A stretch of 64,000 nt of DNA from Thermococcus sp. JdF3. Lineage in GTDB: Archaea > Methanobacteriota_B > Thermococci > Thermococcales > Thermococcaceae. The translations under genes were made by a program, and so were the position numbers. Location of the stretch: the NCBI RefSeq assembly GCF_012027495.1, contig NZ_SNUK01000002.1, positions 186,001 through 250,000 on the forward strand. The letters are read 5' to 3'. Below the pieces are notes generated by a model that saw only the letters and a list, made by a program, of their open reading frames with translations, was not told the DNA's origin and did not search any database. Below, in pieces: positions 1 to 8,902 of the stretch. Numbering within the stretch: position 1 is the stretch's first letter; each line of letters starts with the position of its first letter.

Positions 1-308
1 GCCTGGGTGAGGCCCTGAATGTACCTGGCGAGCTGCTCCTGCTCGAACTTCTTTATGGCTTCCTCGAGCGTCATGTTGCCGTTCTGGGTCTCGTTGAGTA
101 TGCTCTCTATTTGCTTGTCTATTTCCTCCTTCGGCCCCAGCCAGACGCTGGTCATGGTTATGTTGGCGCTGCCGTTGGGCAGGAGGACTATCCTGAAGGT
201 GAAGTCCTGCTTGTAAACCTGGACCTCGTCTCCAGCCGAGACAAAGCCCGGGCCAACGAAGGACGCCAGGAGAATCGCGGCGAAAATGACCGCAAGGACT
301 CTTTTCAT
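1..308 (-). CDS. N-terminal part of a secreted protein of unknown function (runs off the window)
   Basis: The minus strand is open from an ATG at 308 to the window edge, giving 102 residues without a stop. A ribosome site GGAGG lies 9 bases before the start. Residues 1-25 form a clear signal peptide: Lys-Arg, a hydrophobic core, then a cleavage region ending VSA. The mature part begins with a strand-rich stretch containing an Asn-Gly-Ser-Ala-Asn-Ile-Thr segment with possible glycosylation sites. A charged helical stretch rich in Glu, Lys and Gln follows. A TATA-like TTAAATA on the minus strand lies near 357-366. I do not recognise the family. It resembles in style, though not clearly in sequence, the secreted helical proteins at 56168-57502 and 58528-59733. 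The C-terminus is missing, so no function is offered. Confidence 0.75.
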   Translation of the reverse strand, partial: MKRVLAVIFAAILLASFVGPGFVSAGDEVQVYKQDFTFRIVLLPNGSANITMTSVWLGPKEEIDKQIESILNETQNGNMTLEEAIKKFEQEQLARYIQGLTQ

Positions 309-430
309 TACACATTACCTCCATTCTACCTGTGCTGGTAGTTAGCGCCACTTTGGGGTATTTAACTTTATCCCAGAGAGGCCAGAAGAGAGAGCCAGCC
401 AACACAGGGAAAAATGAGAGGACAGAGAGT

Positions 431-1723
431 TCAGCTCGTCCACTTGGAAGAGTCCAGTTCTCCTTCCGTCTTGGCAACAATGGTCGTTCCTGCCAGGTCG
501 CCGGTGACGTTCACCATCGTCCTGCCCATGTCAAGGATTGCGTCGATTCCGAGTATCATGGCGTAGGCCAGGGCAACAGGACTTCCGGCCGTGAGGTCGA
601 GACCGACGCTCTGGAGAACCATGGCGAGCATTATGGCTCCCGCGCCGGGAACTCCGGCCGTTCCTATCGAAGCCAGAACCGCCGTGAGAACGACCACGAG
701 TTGCTGGCTCAGGGAGAGTGGCTGGCCGATGGCGTATGCGACGAATAGGACTGTAACCCCCTGGTAGAGCGCGGTTCCGTCCATGTTTATCGTCGCACCA
801 AGGGGCAGCGTGAAGGAGAATATTCCCCTGTCGATGCCCATCCTCTCCTCCGCAACGCGCATCGTAACCGGCAGCGTTCCGCTGGAGCTCCTCGTGACGA
901 AAGCCGTCAGCATGGCGTCCTTTGCCCTTTTGAGGAACTTAACCGGGTCGATACCAAAGATTTTGAGCAGGACGGCATATACAAGCAGTATTTGAAGAAC
1001 CAGACCGGCGTAAACGGCCAGAACGACCGTTGTCAGCGGCCCGATGACCTTCGTGCCCTGGATTGCCATGACGTAGGCTATGAGTGCGAAGACACCTATC
1101 GGTGCGTACTGCATGACCCCTCCGACTATGAGGTACATCGCCTCAGCAAGGCCGTCAAAGGCCCTGAGAAGTGTCGTTCCAGCGGTCCTAAGCCTCTCGT
1201 CCTCCCTGTTGGTGAGGTATGTTAGGGCTATCCCAAGGACTATCGCAAAGAATATCGTCTGAAGAACCGCACCGCTGGAGAGCGACTCAAATGGGTTCGT
1301 CGGCACTATGTTCAGGAGAGTGTCAACCAGGGACGGCGGCTGGGCCTCGATGGCCTTGCCGGCACCGGTTCCAAGGTCAACCCCCCTCCCCACGTGGAAG
1401 AGGTTGCCCATGAGCAGGCCGAAGAACACCGCAAACGCTGAGGTAAACAGGTAGTAAACGACGATCTTAACGCCCACACGACCCAACCTGGCGGGGCTGA
1501 TGCTTGATGCACCCACCACAAGGGACGCGAGGACTATTGGCATGACGAGCATCTTCAGAAGCCTGACGAAGAGGTCGCCGAAGGGCTTTACGTATGTCTC
1601 AACGGCGTCCTGCCAGCCGAAGTGAGCCGCTACCAGGCCAAACACTGCGCCCAGAATGAGGCCCCAGAGTATCTTCCAGAGAACCGGGTAGTCCAGATAC
1701 CTTCTCAGAAGTCCCTTTCCCAC
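431..1723 (-). CDS. gltP: sodium-coupled aspartate/glutamate symporter (GltPh/GltTk type)
   Basis: This is an inner-membrane dicarboxylate/amino acid:cation symporter that imports acidic amino acids with sodium. The 430 residues match the family length. The signatures of the structurally known archaeal homologues are present: the hairpin-1 serine motif RSSSGT at about 278-283, the NMDGT motif at 313-317 in TM7, and a TM8 segment with the conserved Asp and Arg ([12 protein letters not shown]) that hold the substrate. GTG is the start, because GGGGGTGG lies 4 bases upstream. A TATA-like ATTAATATAT on the minus strand (1781-1790) gives it its own promoter. It lies downstream of birA on the same strand with a 102-bp gap, so it is probably a separate unit. 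The family call is very secure. Aspartate rather than glutamate preference is inferred from the Thermococcales relatives. Confidence 0.95.
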   Translation of the reverse strand: MGKGLLRRYLDYPVLWKILWGLILGAVFGLVAAHFGWQDAVETYVKPFGDLFVRLLKMLVMPIVLASLVVGASSISPARLGRVGVKIVVYYLFTSAFAVFFGLLMGNLFHVGRGVDLGTGAGKAIEAQPPSLVDTLLNIVPTNPFESLSSGAVLQTIFFAIVLGIALTYLTNREDERLRTAGTTLLRAFDGLAEAMYLIVGGVMQYAPIGVFALIAYVMAIQGTKVIGPLTTVVLAVYAGLVLQILLVYAVLLKIFGIDPVKFLKRAKDAMLTAFVTRSSSGTLPVTMRVAEERMGIDRGIFSFTLPLGATINMDGTALYQGVTVLFVAYAIGQPLSLSQQLVVVLTAVLASIGTAGVPGAGAIMLAMVLQSVGLDLTAGSPVALAYAMILGIDAILDMGRTMVNVTGDLAGTTIVAKTEGELDSSKWTS

Positions 1724-1780
1724 TGTTCCACCCCCTCATTAAGCTGACTAATTGCCAGCAGAATCAATAAGCCGATGATG

Positions 1781-1790
1781 ATATATTAAT
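1781..1790 (-). promoter_or_regulatory. TATA box for the aspartate symporter gene
   Basis: The minus strand reads ATTAATATAT about 60 bp before the GTG start at 1723, in an AT-rich patch unlike the surrounding coding DNA. Position and composition fit an archaeal TATA box. Confidence 0.5.
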
Positions 1791-1825
1791 GTTATCCGTC
1801 AAATATTGACAGAATGACAAAGAAC

Positions 1826-2536
1826 TTAGAAGAACCTTAGCGAGACGTCTCCATACAGGATTCTCCTTAACTGTCCGTCAATGTCCATAAGTAATGAGCC
1901 ATCGTCCAGTATGTCCAGTGCCATACCGGAGATTCTCTCATTCCCTTCAGTTACGGTGACGGCCTTTCCCAGTATGAATGCTCTCTCGCGAACCTTCGCC
2001 ATCAGCAGGTCAGGCCTCTCCCGGAAGACGCGGTACCATCCGTCTAGGTGGAGCAGGATCCTCTCAAGAACCGCATCGAGTGGCACTTCCCTACCGATAA
2101 ACTGCACCATCGAAACAGCGTTTTTCCTGAGCTCCTCGGGGATGGCGTTGTTCACGTTGAGGCCGATTCCCAGTATACTGTACTCCCCGGCCTTTCCCTC
2201 GGTCAGTATTCCAGATATCTTCCTGCCCCCCGCCCACACATCGTTGGGCCACTTTATCCCGGACTCTATTCCAAAGTCCGCGAGCGTATCGACGACCGCC
2301 AGCGCCCCGACGAAGACGAGCCGCGGATCCACTCTGGGAGGCTTGAGAACGACGCTGAGCCACAGGCCGCCCTCGGGGGAGGTCCAGTTCCTTCCCCTCC
2401 TGCCCCTCCCAGCGGTCTGCCGCTTCGCCACGACAACCGTTCCCTCCGGGACATCCTGCGCTATTCGCTTCGCGTACTCGTTGGTGGAGTCAACCTCGTC
2501 CAGGGTTATGAGCTTTCTTCCGATGATGCGCTCCAT
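1826..2536 (-). CDS. birA: biotin--[acetyl-CoA-carboxylase] ligase (biotin protein ligase)
   Basis: The enzyme activates biotin with ATP and attaches it to a lysine of a carrier domain. The 236-residue form has the catalytic core and small C-terminal domain but no N-terminal DNA-binding domain, as in the Pyrococcus enzyme. Visible motifs are DSTNEYAK near 16-23, the biotinyl-AMP loop GRGRRGRNW at 43-51, SPEGGLW, the KWPND segment and GIGLNVNN. The C-terminal YGDVSLRFF matches the Pyrococcus ending [10 protein letters not shown] chose ATG 2536 because GGTGGTGGAA precedes it. An in-frame ATG at 2560 with AAGGAG before it would add 8 residues and cannot be excluded. The likely substrate, a protein with an AMKM biotinylation site, is encoded nearby at 3582-5363, with the aldolase gene in between on the opposite strand. 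Confidence 0.93.
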   Translation of the reverse strand: MERIIGRKLITLDEVDSTNEYAKRIAQDVPEGTVVVAKRQTAGRGRRGRNWTSPEGGLWLSVVLKPPRVDPRLVFVGALAVVDTLADFGIESGIKWPNDVWAGGRKISGILTEGKAGEYSILGIGLNVNNAIPEELRKNAVSMVQFIGREVPLDAVLERILLHLDGWYRVFRERPDLLMAKVRERAFILGKAVTVTEGNERISGMALDILDDGSLLMDIDGQLRRILYGDVSLRFF

Positions 2537-2590
2537 TTCCACCACCAAAGCGATTTCCATGGACTCCTTAAACAACCTTCGCCCAAAAAC

Positions 2591-2598
2591 CTTAAATC
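2591..2598 (+). promoter_or_regulatory. TATA box of the aldolase gene
   Basis: CTTAAATC, preceded by an A-rich BRE-like stretch (CAAAAAC), lies 32-39 bp before the aldolase ATG at 2630. This is the usual archaeal spacing for a short leader. Confidence 0.55.
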
Positions 2599-2609
2599 CT
2601 CAAAGAATA

Positions 2610-2626
2610 TATCACTCCCGGTGATT
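2610..2626 (+). promoter_or_regulatory. Thermococcales glycolytic motif, binding site for the sugar regulator TrmBL1/Tgr
   Basis: The sequence TATCAC, five bases, then GTGATT fits the published consensus TATCAC-N5-GTGATA with one mismatch at the last base. It lies downstream of the TATA box, between it and the start codon. Published work links that position to repression when sugars are absent. The right half-site overlaps the ribosome-binding GGTGATT of the aldolase gene, so the operator and the translation signal share bases. Confidence 0.75.
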
Positions 2627-2629
2627 AGT

Positions 2630-3475
2630 ATGGATGCATACCAGAACGTAGGCATAAAGAGGAGGATGAAGCGCTTCTTCAGGAGGGACGGAAGGGCCCT
2701 CATCTTCGCCATGGACCACGGCTTCGAGCACGGGCCGATGGACTTCGAGGAGCACTGGGAGCACGTGAACCCGCGGATTATCATAAAAAAGGTCGTCAGG
2801 GCCGGAATCGACGGCGTCATGATGCTCCCGGGCCTCGCGAGAATGGCGGGCGATGAGGTGAAGCCCAACGTCGGTCTGATGATCAAGCTCACCAGCAAGA
2901 CCAACCTCCGCCCGAAGGACGACCAGCTCCTCCAGAGCCAGCTGGGTTTCGTTGAGGACGCGATAAAGCTGGGCGCCGATGCGATAGCGGCGACGGTTTA
3001 CTGGGGTTCCCCACAGGAAGACGTCATGATGCGTCAGTTCGCCGAGATAGCGAGCTACGCCCACGACCTCGGCTTCCCGGTCGTCCAGTTCGCCTACCCG
3101 CGCGGACCGTACATAAACGAGAAGTACGGCAGGAAAGAGGACTACCGCGTCGTCATGTACGGCGCGAGGGCGGCCGTCGAGAGCGGTGCAGACATGATAA
3201 AGACCTACTGGACGGGCTCGAGGGAGAGCTTTGCCAAGGTCGTTGATGCCGCCGCAGGCGTTCCGGTTCTCCTCAGCGGCGGGGCCAAGGCTGAGAACCC
3301 CGTGGACTTCCTCAACCTCGTCTGGGAGGTCATAGAGGCCGGTGGCGCCGGAGCGGTCGTTGGCAGGAACATCTTCCAGCGCGAGAACCCGGAGCCCTTC
3401 ATAAAGGCCCTCCTCCGCGTCGTCCACAGGAACGAGGACCCGGAGGAAGCGGCGAAAGCCGAGGGGCTTCTCTGA
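2630..3475 (+). CDS. fba: class I fructose-1,6-bisphosphate aldolase, archaeal (DhnA) type
   Basis: This cytoplasmic enzyme cleaves or forms fructose 1,6-bisphosphate in the modified Embden-Meyerhof pathway and in gluconeogenesis. Its 281 residues are typical of Thermococcus archaeal class I aldolases. The motif MDHGFEHGP near 28-36 is typical of the family. Lys191 in DMIKTYWTG is the expected Schiff-base lysine. LSGGAKAE and GAVVGRNIF form the phosphate-binding ends of the barrel strands. The ATG at 2630 has GGTGATT 4 bases before it. A longer in-frame reading exists upstream but runs antisense through birA and is not credible. The promoter carries a glycolytic-regulator palindrome at 2610-2626, so sugar-dependent control is expected. 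Confidence 0.96.
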   Translation: MDAYQNVGIKRRMKRFFRRDGRALIFAMDHGFEHGPMDFEEHWEHVNPRIIIKKVVRAGIDGVMMLPGLARMAGDEVKPNVGLMIKLTSKTNLRPKDDQLLQSQLGFVEDAIKLGADAIAATVYWGSPQEDVMMRQFAEIASYAHDLGFPVVQFAYPRGPYINEKYGRKEDYRVVMYGARAAVESGADMIKTYWTGSRESFAKVVDAAAGVPVLLSGGAKAENPVDFLNLVWEVIEAGGAGAVVGRNIFQRENPEPFIKALLRVVHRNEDPEEAAKAEGLL

Positions 3476-3527
3476 TTTCAGTTATTTCGACTTTTGCCGA
3501 TATTCTTTTCTCCTTTCGCCGCAATCC

Positions 3528-3533
3528 TTTTAA
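3528..3533 (+). promoter_or_regulatory. TATA-like element before the carboxyltransferase gene
   Basis: TTTTAA inside CCTTTTAAGG lies about 50 bp before the ATG at 3582. It follows a T-rich stretch (3503-3515) that probably ends aldolase transcription. Confidence 0.4.
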
Positions 3534-3581
3534 GGCCAGGGCTTTGTACCGTCTCACAACGGAACCGAAGGGGTGACCAAC

Positions 3582-5363
3582 ATGGCCAGGGTTGAAATCA
3601 TAGACACCACCTTCCGGGACGCCCACCAGTCCCTCATAGCGACGAGAATGACCACCGACGATATGCTGGCGATAGCCGAGAAGATGGACAGGATCGGCTT
3701 CTACTCCATGGAGGTCTGGGGAGGGGCTACCTTTGACGTCTGCATACGCTACCTCAACGAGGACCCCTGGGAGCGGTTGAGGCTCCTCAGGGAGCACATC
3801 AGGAAGACCAAGCTTCAGATGCTCCTCCGCGGCCAGAACGTCGTCGGCTACAGGCACTATCCAGATGACGTGGTCGAGAAGTTCGTCGAGCTGGCCCACA
3901 GGAACGGGATCGACATCTTCCGCGTCTTTGATGCACTCAACGACGTCAGGAACATGGAGGTTGCGATAAGGAAGGCCAAGGAAGTTGGGGCGGAGGTTCA
4001 GGGGGCCATCGCTTACACCACCGGAAAGATCTTCACGCTCGAGTACTACCTGGGAAAGGTCGAGGAGCTTTTGGCTCTCGACGTCGATGTAATCACGATC
4101 AAGGACATGGCGGCCCTGCTCACCCCCAGGAGGGCCTATGAACTGGTCAGGGAGATAAAAGAGCGCTATGGCGTCCCCGTCAATGTCCACACCCACTCGA
4201 CCACTGGAATGGCGGTCGCGACCTACCTCAAGGCAGTCGAAGCTGGAGCGGACTACATAGACACCGCGATAAGCCCGCTCGCCTTCGGAACGGCCCAGCC
4301 GGGCATACAGACCATCTGGCACGCCCTGCCGGAAGCGGTTGGGAGTCACCTTGACAGGGATCTGATACACGAGGTCTCGCGCTACCTCAAGAAACTGCTG
4401 GAAGAGAAGTACTCCGGTCTGCTCCACAAGGAGACGCTGATGGTGAACCCCTACGTGCTCAAGTACCAGGTCCCCGGGGGCATGTACTCCAACCTAATCT
4501 CCCAGCTGAAGGAGATGAAAGCTCTAGACCGGCTTCAGGAGGTTCTCGAGGAGATTCCGCGCGTCAGGGAGGACCTCGGGTGGCCGCCGCTGGTGACGCC
4601 GACCAGCCAGATAGTCGGAACGCAGGCGGTTCTCAACGTCCTCTTCGGCAGGTACGAGAGGATAACGGAGGAGGTCAAGAACTACATAAGGGGCCTCTAC
4701 GGCAGGCCGCCGGGAGAGATAAACCCTGAGCTGAGGAAGAAAGTCCTCGGCGACGAGGAGCCGATAACCGAAAGGCCCGGAAGCCTGCTCGGGCCCGGGC
4801 TGGAGGAGTGCAGGAGAAAGCTTGAGGAGCTCGGCTACCTGGAGAATGAGGAGGACGTTCTGACCTACTGCCTCTTCCCGCAGGTGGCGCTTGAGTTTTT
4901 CAGGGCCAGAAGGGAGGGCAGGAGAAAGCCGGGACTCCCGAAGACGGTTCAGAGGTTCAAGCTCTACGTGGACGGCGTCGAGTTCGAGGTCGGCGTTGAG
5001 GGAGTTGACCTGAGCGCGCTCAGATACCTGCCCCAGGTGGCCGGGGTTCCGACTCCACCCAGCGCTCCGAAAACAGCACCTGCTCCTGCGCCCGTTGCTG
5101 CCCCCGCTCCTGCTCCGGTTGCTCCAGCAGCAGCGCCCGCACTGGCCAGTGAGGGTGCCGTAACGGCTCCAATGCCGGGCAAGATTCTTAGAATACTCGT
5201 CAAGGAGGGCGAGCAGGTCAAGACCGGCCAGGGGTTGGTCGTCCTCGAGGCAATGAAGATGGAGAACGAAATTCCGGCACCAAAGGATGGAGTGGTTAAG
5301 AAGATCCTCGTCAAGGAAGGCGACACCGTGGACACCGGACAGACACTGATAGAGCTTGAATGA
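3582..5363 (+). CDS. biotin-dependent carboxyltransferase with fused biotin carrier domain (pyruvate carboxylase subunit B / oxaloacetate decarboxylase alpha type)
   Basis: The protein carries the carboxyl-transfer half-reaction on pyruvate/oxaloacetate together with its own biotin carrier. In the 593 residues, the HMGL-like barrel covers about 3-265 (IIDTTFRDAHQS, metal-binding HTHST near 205). The conserved PYC/OADA domain covers about 285-485. An Ala-Pro linker covers roughly 500-525, and a biotinyl-lipoyl domain ends the protein with the attachment site EAMKMEN. ATG 3582 is preferred over the GTG three codons earlier because GGGGTGA is then correctly spaced as a ribosome site. No biotin carboxylase subunit or membrane beta subunit is nearby, so carboxylase and decarboxylase roles cannot be told apart. 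The biotin ligase gene lies about 1 kb upstream. Confidence 0.9.
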   Translation: MARVEIIDTTFRDAHQSLIATRMTTDDMLAIAEKMDRIGFYSMEVWGGATFDVCIRYLNEDPWERLRLLREHIRKTKLQMLLRGQNVVGYRHYPDDVVEKFVELAHRNGIDIFRVFDALNDVRNMEVAIRKAKEVGAEVQGAIAYTTGKIFTLEYYLGKVEELLALDVDVITIKDMAALLTPRRAYELVREIKERYGVPVNVHTHSTTGMAVATYLKAVEAGADYIDTAISPLAFGTAQPGIQTIWHALPEAVGSHLDRDLIHEVSRYLKKLLEEKYSGLLHKETLMVNPYVLKYQVPGGMYSNLISQLKEMKALDRLQEVLEEIPRVREDLGWPPLVTPTSQIVGTQAVLNVLFGRYERITEEVKNYIRGLYGRPPGEINPELRKKVLGDEEPITERPGSLLGPGLEECRRKLEELGYLENEEDVLTYCLFPQVALEFFRARREGRRKPGLPKTVQRFKLYVDGVEFEVGVEGVDLSALRYLPQVAGVPTPPSAPKTAPAPAPVAAPAPAPVAPAAAPALASEGAVTAPMPGKILRILVKEGEQVKTGQGLVVLEAMKMENEIPAPKDGVVKKILVKEGDTVDTGQTLIELE

Positions 5364-5378
5364 AGCCTTCTCCCAGCT

Positions 5379-5390
5379 TCTTTTCTTTCT
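5379..5390 (+). terminator. oligo-T terminator after the carboxyltransferase gene
   Basis: A pyrimidine tract TCTTTTCTTTCT lies 16 bases after the stop codon and has no strong hairpin. This is the usual archaeal oligo-T termination signal. Confidence 0.4.
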
Positions 5391-5484
5391 ATCGCCCTCT
5401 TAAAATACTTTCACTGGGAATCCGGACATGATTTCCAACGGTTAGTTCAAAAACGGAATACCTTCAGTTTTTTGCCGAAAAGCA

Positions 5485-5490
5485 TTTATA
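5485..5490 (+). promoter_or_regulatory. TATA box of the CstA-type transporter gene
   Basis: TTTATA, preceded by the A-rich CCGAAAAGC, lies 48-53 bp before the ATG at 5538. The rest of the 174-bp gap holds the terminator tract and no gene that I can see. Confidence 0.55.
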
Positions 5491-5537
5491 CTCCAGAAGT
5501 GTACATCACAGCGCAGAATATACATGGAGGTGCAACC

Positions 5538-7295
5538 ATGAACTCCGCTGTAATAGTTCTTCTGGCCGGTGCAATATACCTGGCCATGTACTTCAGCTAT
5601 GGCAAGAGCCTCCAGAGCAAGGTTGTAAAGGCAGACCCCAACAGACCGACTCCGGCCCACAGGCTCTACGACGGAGTTGACTACGTTCCAGCGCACCCGC
5701 TCGTTCTGTACGGCCACCACTTTGCATCGATAGCGGGAGCAGGGCCTATAGTTGGTCCGGCAATTGCAATGGCATGGGGTTGGCTGCCTGGACTGCTGTG
5801 GGTCTGGTTCGGAAACGTCTTCATCGGTGCCGTCCACGACTATCTCGCACTGATGTCCTCTGTCCGCTACGATGGCAAGTCGGTCCAGTGGATTGCAGGA
5901 AAGCTCATGAGCAGGAAGACGGGCGTAGCCTTCGAGGTCTACATCTGGTTCGCCCTCCTGCTGGTCGTCGCGGCTTTCGTCGCGGTAACAGCCAAGCTCC
6001 TGACCGTGACACCCCAGGCGGCAACCGCAACGCTGCTCTTCCTGCTCGTCGCGGTGATACTGGGTTACCTGATGTACAAGGTCAGGCTGGACTTCAAGCT
6101 GGCAACGATAATAGGCATCGTCCTCCTCATCGCAGCAGTGTGGATCGGTCTCAAGTACCCGCTGGTCTTCGTGGACGGCCAGACCGACACGACCTCCGCA
6201 GCCTACACGACCGCCTACCACTACTGGAACATAATCCTCATGATTTACATCATAATCGCGGCCTCGCTCCCGGTGTGGATACTCCTCCAGCCCAGGGACT
6301 ACCTCAACGCCTACATCCTCTGGTTCGGCCTCATCTTCGGTGGAATAGCGTTCATCTTCCTTGCCAAGGACTTCACTGCTCCAGCGTACACAACCTGGAG
6401 TGCCTACGTGGTTACCGGAATAGGAGAAGGCGGCAGTAAAATCCCTGTAGCATCGCCCTTCTGGCCAACGATACCTCTCATAATCGCCTGTGGCTCGCTC
6501 AGCGGATTCCACTCCCTCGTCGGCTCTGGAACCACCAGCAAGCAGCTCGACAACGAGATACACGGCCTCATGGTTGGCTACGGTGGAATGTTCACTGAAG
6601 GGTTCCTTTCAACGATCGTCATAACCGCCATAGCCGTCTACGGAGTCCAGCTCACGGGACTTCAGCCGGAGCAGTGGGCCACCGAGTACATAACCAAGGG
6701 AGGCCTTGGAACCTTCCTCGGCGGCTACGCCAAGGCCGTCAGCGAGTTCTACGGCGTCAGTGAGACCTTCGGAAAGACCTTCGCGACGCTGTGGGTTTCG
6801 GCCTTTACGCTGACCTCGCTCGACACGGCCACGAGGCTCGGCCGCTTCGCCTGGCAGGAGCTTTTCAGCATGGTCACTGACACGAGCAAGGGAATCGCAA
6901 AGATCCTCACCAACAAGTGGGTGGCCTCGATAATAATAGCAGGCATTGGAACCTACCTAGCCTGGGGAGCCGGCTACAAGGTCATCTGGCCGGCGTTCAG
7001 CGCGATGAACCAGATGCTCGCGAGTATAGCCATGATGACCGCTGCACTCTGGGTTGCAAAGGTCCAGAGGGCTGGAAACTGGAGCTGGGCGGTTCTAATC
7101 CCTGCTCTCTTCCTCTGGATTACAGTGACGGCGGCGATAATCTGGTACCTCATCTACGTGCCGATGGTCGGCCAGTACCTCATAGCCGTCAAGGGTGCGC
7201 TCGTGGTCAGCCTGCTCCTCAACCTGCTCCTCGCCTGGGACTTCTGGGTCGCCTGGAAGAAGCCCAGGGAAGAGTACGCCGCGAGCGCGGCCTGA
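5538..7295 (+). CDS. cstA: CstA-family carbon starvation / peptide or pyruvate transporter
   Basis: This is a membrane protein of the carbon starvation A family, whose bacterial members import peptides or pyruvate when good carbon is scarce. The 585 residues carry many hydrophobic helices. Family signatures include YFSYGKSLQSKVV near the N-terminus, the YDGVDYVPAHPLVLYGHHFASIAGAGP-type segment around 45-75, GNVFIGAVHDY, and the central GFHSLVGSGTTSKQ. DTATRLGRFAWQE and FSAMNQMLA lie further on. ATG 5538 is chosen because GGAGGTGCAACC precedes it. An in-frame ATG 22 codons earlier lies close to the TATA box and lacks a ribosome site. Archaeal CstA substrates are not settled, so only the family is firm. 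Confidence 0.9.
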   Translation: MNSAVIVLLAGAIYLAMYFSYGKSLQSKVVKADPNRPTPAHRLYDGVDYVPAHPLVLYGHHFASIAGAGPIVGPAIAMAWGWLPGLLWVWFGNVFIGAVHDYLALMSSVRYDGKSVQWIAGKLMSRKTGVAFEVYIWFALLLVVAAFVAVTAKLLTVTPQAATATLLFLLVAVILGYLMYKVRLDFKLATIIGIVLLIAAVWIGLKYPLVFVDGQTDTTSAAYTTAYHYWNIILMIYIIIAASLPVWILLQPRDYLNAYILWFGLIFGGIAFIFLAKDFTAPAYTTWSAYVVTGIGEGGSKIPVASPFWPTIPLIIACGSLSGFHSLVGSGTTSKQLDNEIHGLMVGYGGMFTEGFLSTIVITAIAVYGVQLTGLQPEQWATEYITKGGLGTFLGGYAKAVSEFYGVSETFGKTFATLWVSAFTLTSLDTATRLGRFAWQELFSMVTDTSKGIAKILTNKWVASIIIAGIGTYLAWGAGYKVIWPAFSAMNQMLASIAMMTAALWVAKVQRAGNWSWAVLIPALFLWITVTAAIIWYLIYVPMVGQYLIAVKGALVVSLLLNLLLAWDFWVAWKKPREEYAASAA

Positions 7296-7297
7296 CG

Positions 7298-7313
7298 TCT
7301 TTTCCTTATTTTT
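7298..7313 (+). terminator. T-rich tract after the CstA-type gene
   Basis: TCTTTTCCTTATTTTT follows the stop codon closely and fits an archaeal oligo-T terminator. The next gene starts at 7332, so readthrough is also possible. Confidence 0.35.
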
Positions 7314-7331
7314 GATTCTCAGGTGGTGAGA

Positions 7332-7622
7332 ATGAAGGACAAAGAAAAAGACCCGCTGGATAACGTTAGAGCCTTCTTAAAGGGTTTTTTCGGGGCATTC
7401 AAACAGAACTCAACCGAGTACCTCGAATTCGAGCTGAGAGAGCTTGAGAACGTCTTCGCGCTCACGCTCATGGGGGCTTTCGTTGGAATCCCCAGCCCGC
7501 CGACGACGCTCGTGATAAGAGTGCTCCCCCACATGACGCGCGAGCTGTACGTAATGCAGCGCAGGGCGGTGGATATGGACGACGTGCTCGGCGAGCTGGC
7601 GGGGATGTTTGAAATCACGTGA
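7332..7622 (+). CDS. small conserved protein leading the ArsA/MIP18 operon
   Basis: The product has 96 residues, starting at ATG 7332 after GGTGGTGAG. It begins with charged residues (KDKEKD). An amphipathic middle follows, then a strand-rich part containing the Pro-rich PSPPTTL and a closing helix. I see no signal peptide, metal motif or known domain. It ends 9 bases before the ArsA-type ATPase gene and clearly shares its transcript. A role as adaptor or client-loading partner of the ATPase is inference from position only. Confidence 0.7.
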   Translation: MKDKEKDPLDNVRAFLKGFFGAFKQNSTEYLEFELRELENVFALTLMGAFVGIPSPPTTLVIRVLPHMTRELYVMQRRAVDMDDVLGELAGMFEIT

Positions 7623-7631
7623 GGTGGTCCC

Positions 7632-8624
7632 ATGAGGGAGTTCTTCCTGCCCAAAAAGGGCTACCGTGTCGTCTTTTTCATAGGTAAGGGTGGAGTTGGT
7701 AAAACTACCAGTTCGGCGGCGGCCGCTGCGGCGCTCGCGGAGAGGGGCTACCGGACGCTGATAGTGTCGCTCGACCCGGCCCACAACCTCGGTGACGTGC
7801 TGATGGTAAAGCTCAAGGACAAACCGAAGAAGATAGCCGAGAACCTCTACGCGGCGGAGCTTGACATGGAGAAGCTGATAAAGACCTACCTCAAGCACCT
7901 GGAGGAGAGCATGAAGCACACGTACCGCTACCTCACCGTCATAAACCTGGAGAAGTACTTCGAGGTTCTGAGCTACTCCCCGGGAATCGAGGAGTACGCC
8001 ACGCTGGAGGCGGTGAGGGAGATACTCGCAAACGGGGACGACTGGGACGTTATAATCTTCGACACCCCTCCAACAGGGCTGACCCTCCGCGTTCTCGCGC
8101 TCCCCAAAATCTCCCTAATCTGGACGGACAAACTCATCGAGATAAGGAAGGCCATCCTCGACAGACGCGCCGCAATAGCCAACATCCATGGAGAGCAGGA
8201 GTTCACCGTTGAGGGCGAGAAGATAAAGCTGCCCACGAGGGAGCAGGACGACGCCGTGATGAAGGAGCTGAAGTCCTACCGCGAAGAGGTGGCCTTCGTT
8301 GAGGGAGTTATAACCGACCCCGAGAAAACGAGCGTTGTGACCGTTATGAACCCTGAGATGCTCCCGCTCTACGAGACGGAGAGGGCCTACAAAAGCCTGA
8401 AGAAGTTCAGAGTTCCCTTCAACATGATCGTCATGAACAAGGTTCTGGAGCTGAGGACGGAGGTTCCGGAGCTGAAGGCCAAGATAAAAGCCCAGGAGCG
8501 GGTTCTCGGGGAGGTTGGGAGGAAGTTCAGCGGGATCGAGGTGGTAAGGATACCCATCTTCGCAGAGGAGCCTCGCGGGCTGGAGCGTCTCAGAACCCTC
8601 GGGGGAACGATAGTTGGAGAGTGA
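7632..8624 (+). CDS. ArsA/GET3-family ATPase
   Basis: This is a cytoplasmic P-loop ATPase of 330 residues. The deviant Walker A GKGGVGKTT is at 18-26. The switch-I segment DPAHNLGD and the switch/A-loop DTPPTGLTLRVLALP follow, as in ArsA and GET3. Eukaryotic GET3 delivers tail-anchored membrane proteins, and bacterial ArsA drives arsenite efflux. No arsB or arsenic regulator is nearby, and I see no CXXC zinc pair of GET3. The operon context includes a 96-residue protein before, then a MIP18/DUF59 protein overlapping by 11 bases, then a one-helix membrane protein. This favours membrane-protein targeting or Fe-S carrier work over arsenic resistance. That is inference. Confidence 0.85.
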   Translation: MREFFLPKKGYRVVFFIGKGGVGKTTSSAAAAAALAERGYRTLIVSLDPAHNLGDVLMVKLKDKPKKIAENLYAAELDMEKLIKTYLKHLEESMKHTYRYLTVINLEKYFEVLSYSPGIEEYATLEAVREILANGDDWDVIIFDTPPTGLTLRVLALPKISLIWTDKLIEIRKAILDRRAAIANIHGEQEFTVEGEKIKLPTREQDDAVMKELKSYREEVAFVEGVITDPEKTSVVTVMNPEMLPLYETERAYKSLKKFRVPFNMIVMNKVLELRTEVPELKAKIKAQERVLGEVGRKFSGIEVVRIPIFAEEPRGLERLRTLGGTIVGE

Positions 8625-8901
8625 AGAAATCTACGAGATGCTTAAAAGGGTGAAGGAACCCATAACAGAGGTGGATATAGTGAGCCTCGGGCTCGTCGAG
8701 GCCGTCACCGCCGATGAGGAGGGCGTCAGGGTATACCTCCGGCTCTCCGAGGGCGTGGAGCACCCGTTTCAGAACGCCCTCAGCTGGCCCGTTCGCTGGC
8801 GGATCGTGAGGGACGTCGCCGCTGCCCTCGATGATGTCGCCGGTCTCGAGATACTCGACGCACGAACCCTCGAAAGATATTACCCGCTGGAGGAGGATTG
8901 A
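8614..8901 (+). CDS. MIP18/DUF59-family protein (possible Fe-S assembly factor)
   Basis: The 95-residue protein has the one-domain layout of the MIP18 (DUF59) family. It opens with EIYEMLKRVKEPITEVDIVSLGLVEAV, a form of the family's 'D-P-E-I-..-I-V-D-L-G-L-V' opening. The family is linked to iron-sulphur cluster transfer, but the conserved Cys is not obvious here. TTG 8614 is taken as start, overlapping the ATPase gene by 11 bases with GGGGGAACG upstream. ATG 8638 is an alternative. The overlap points to translational coupling with the ATPase. Confidence 0.7.
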   Translation: MESEEIYEMLKRVKEPITEVDIVSLGLVEAVTADEEGVRVYLRLSEGVEHPFQNALSWPVRWRIVRDVAAALDDVAGLEILDARTLERYYPLEED

Positions 8902-8902
8902 G

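Noticed and set aside
2048-2629. Long N-terminal extension of the aldolase frame
   Set aside because: It runs antisense through birA and past the aldolase TATA box. The 281-residue form matches the family.
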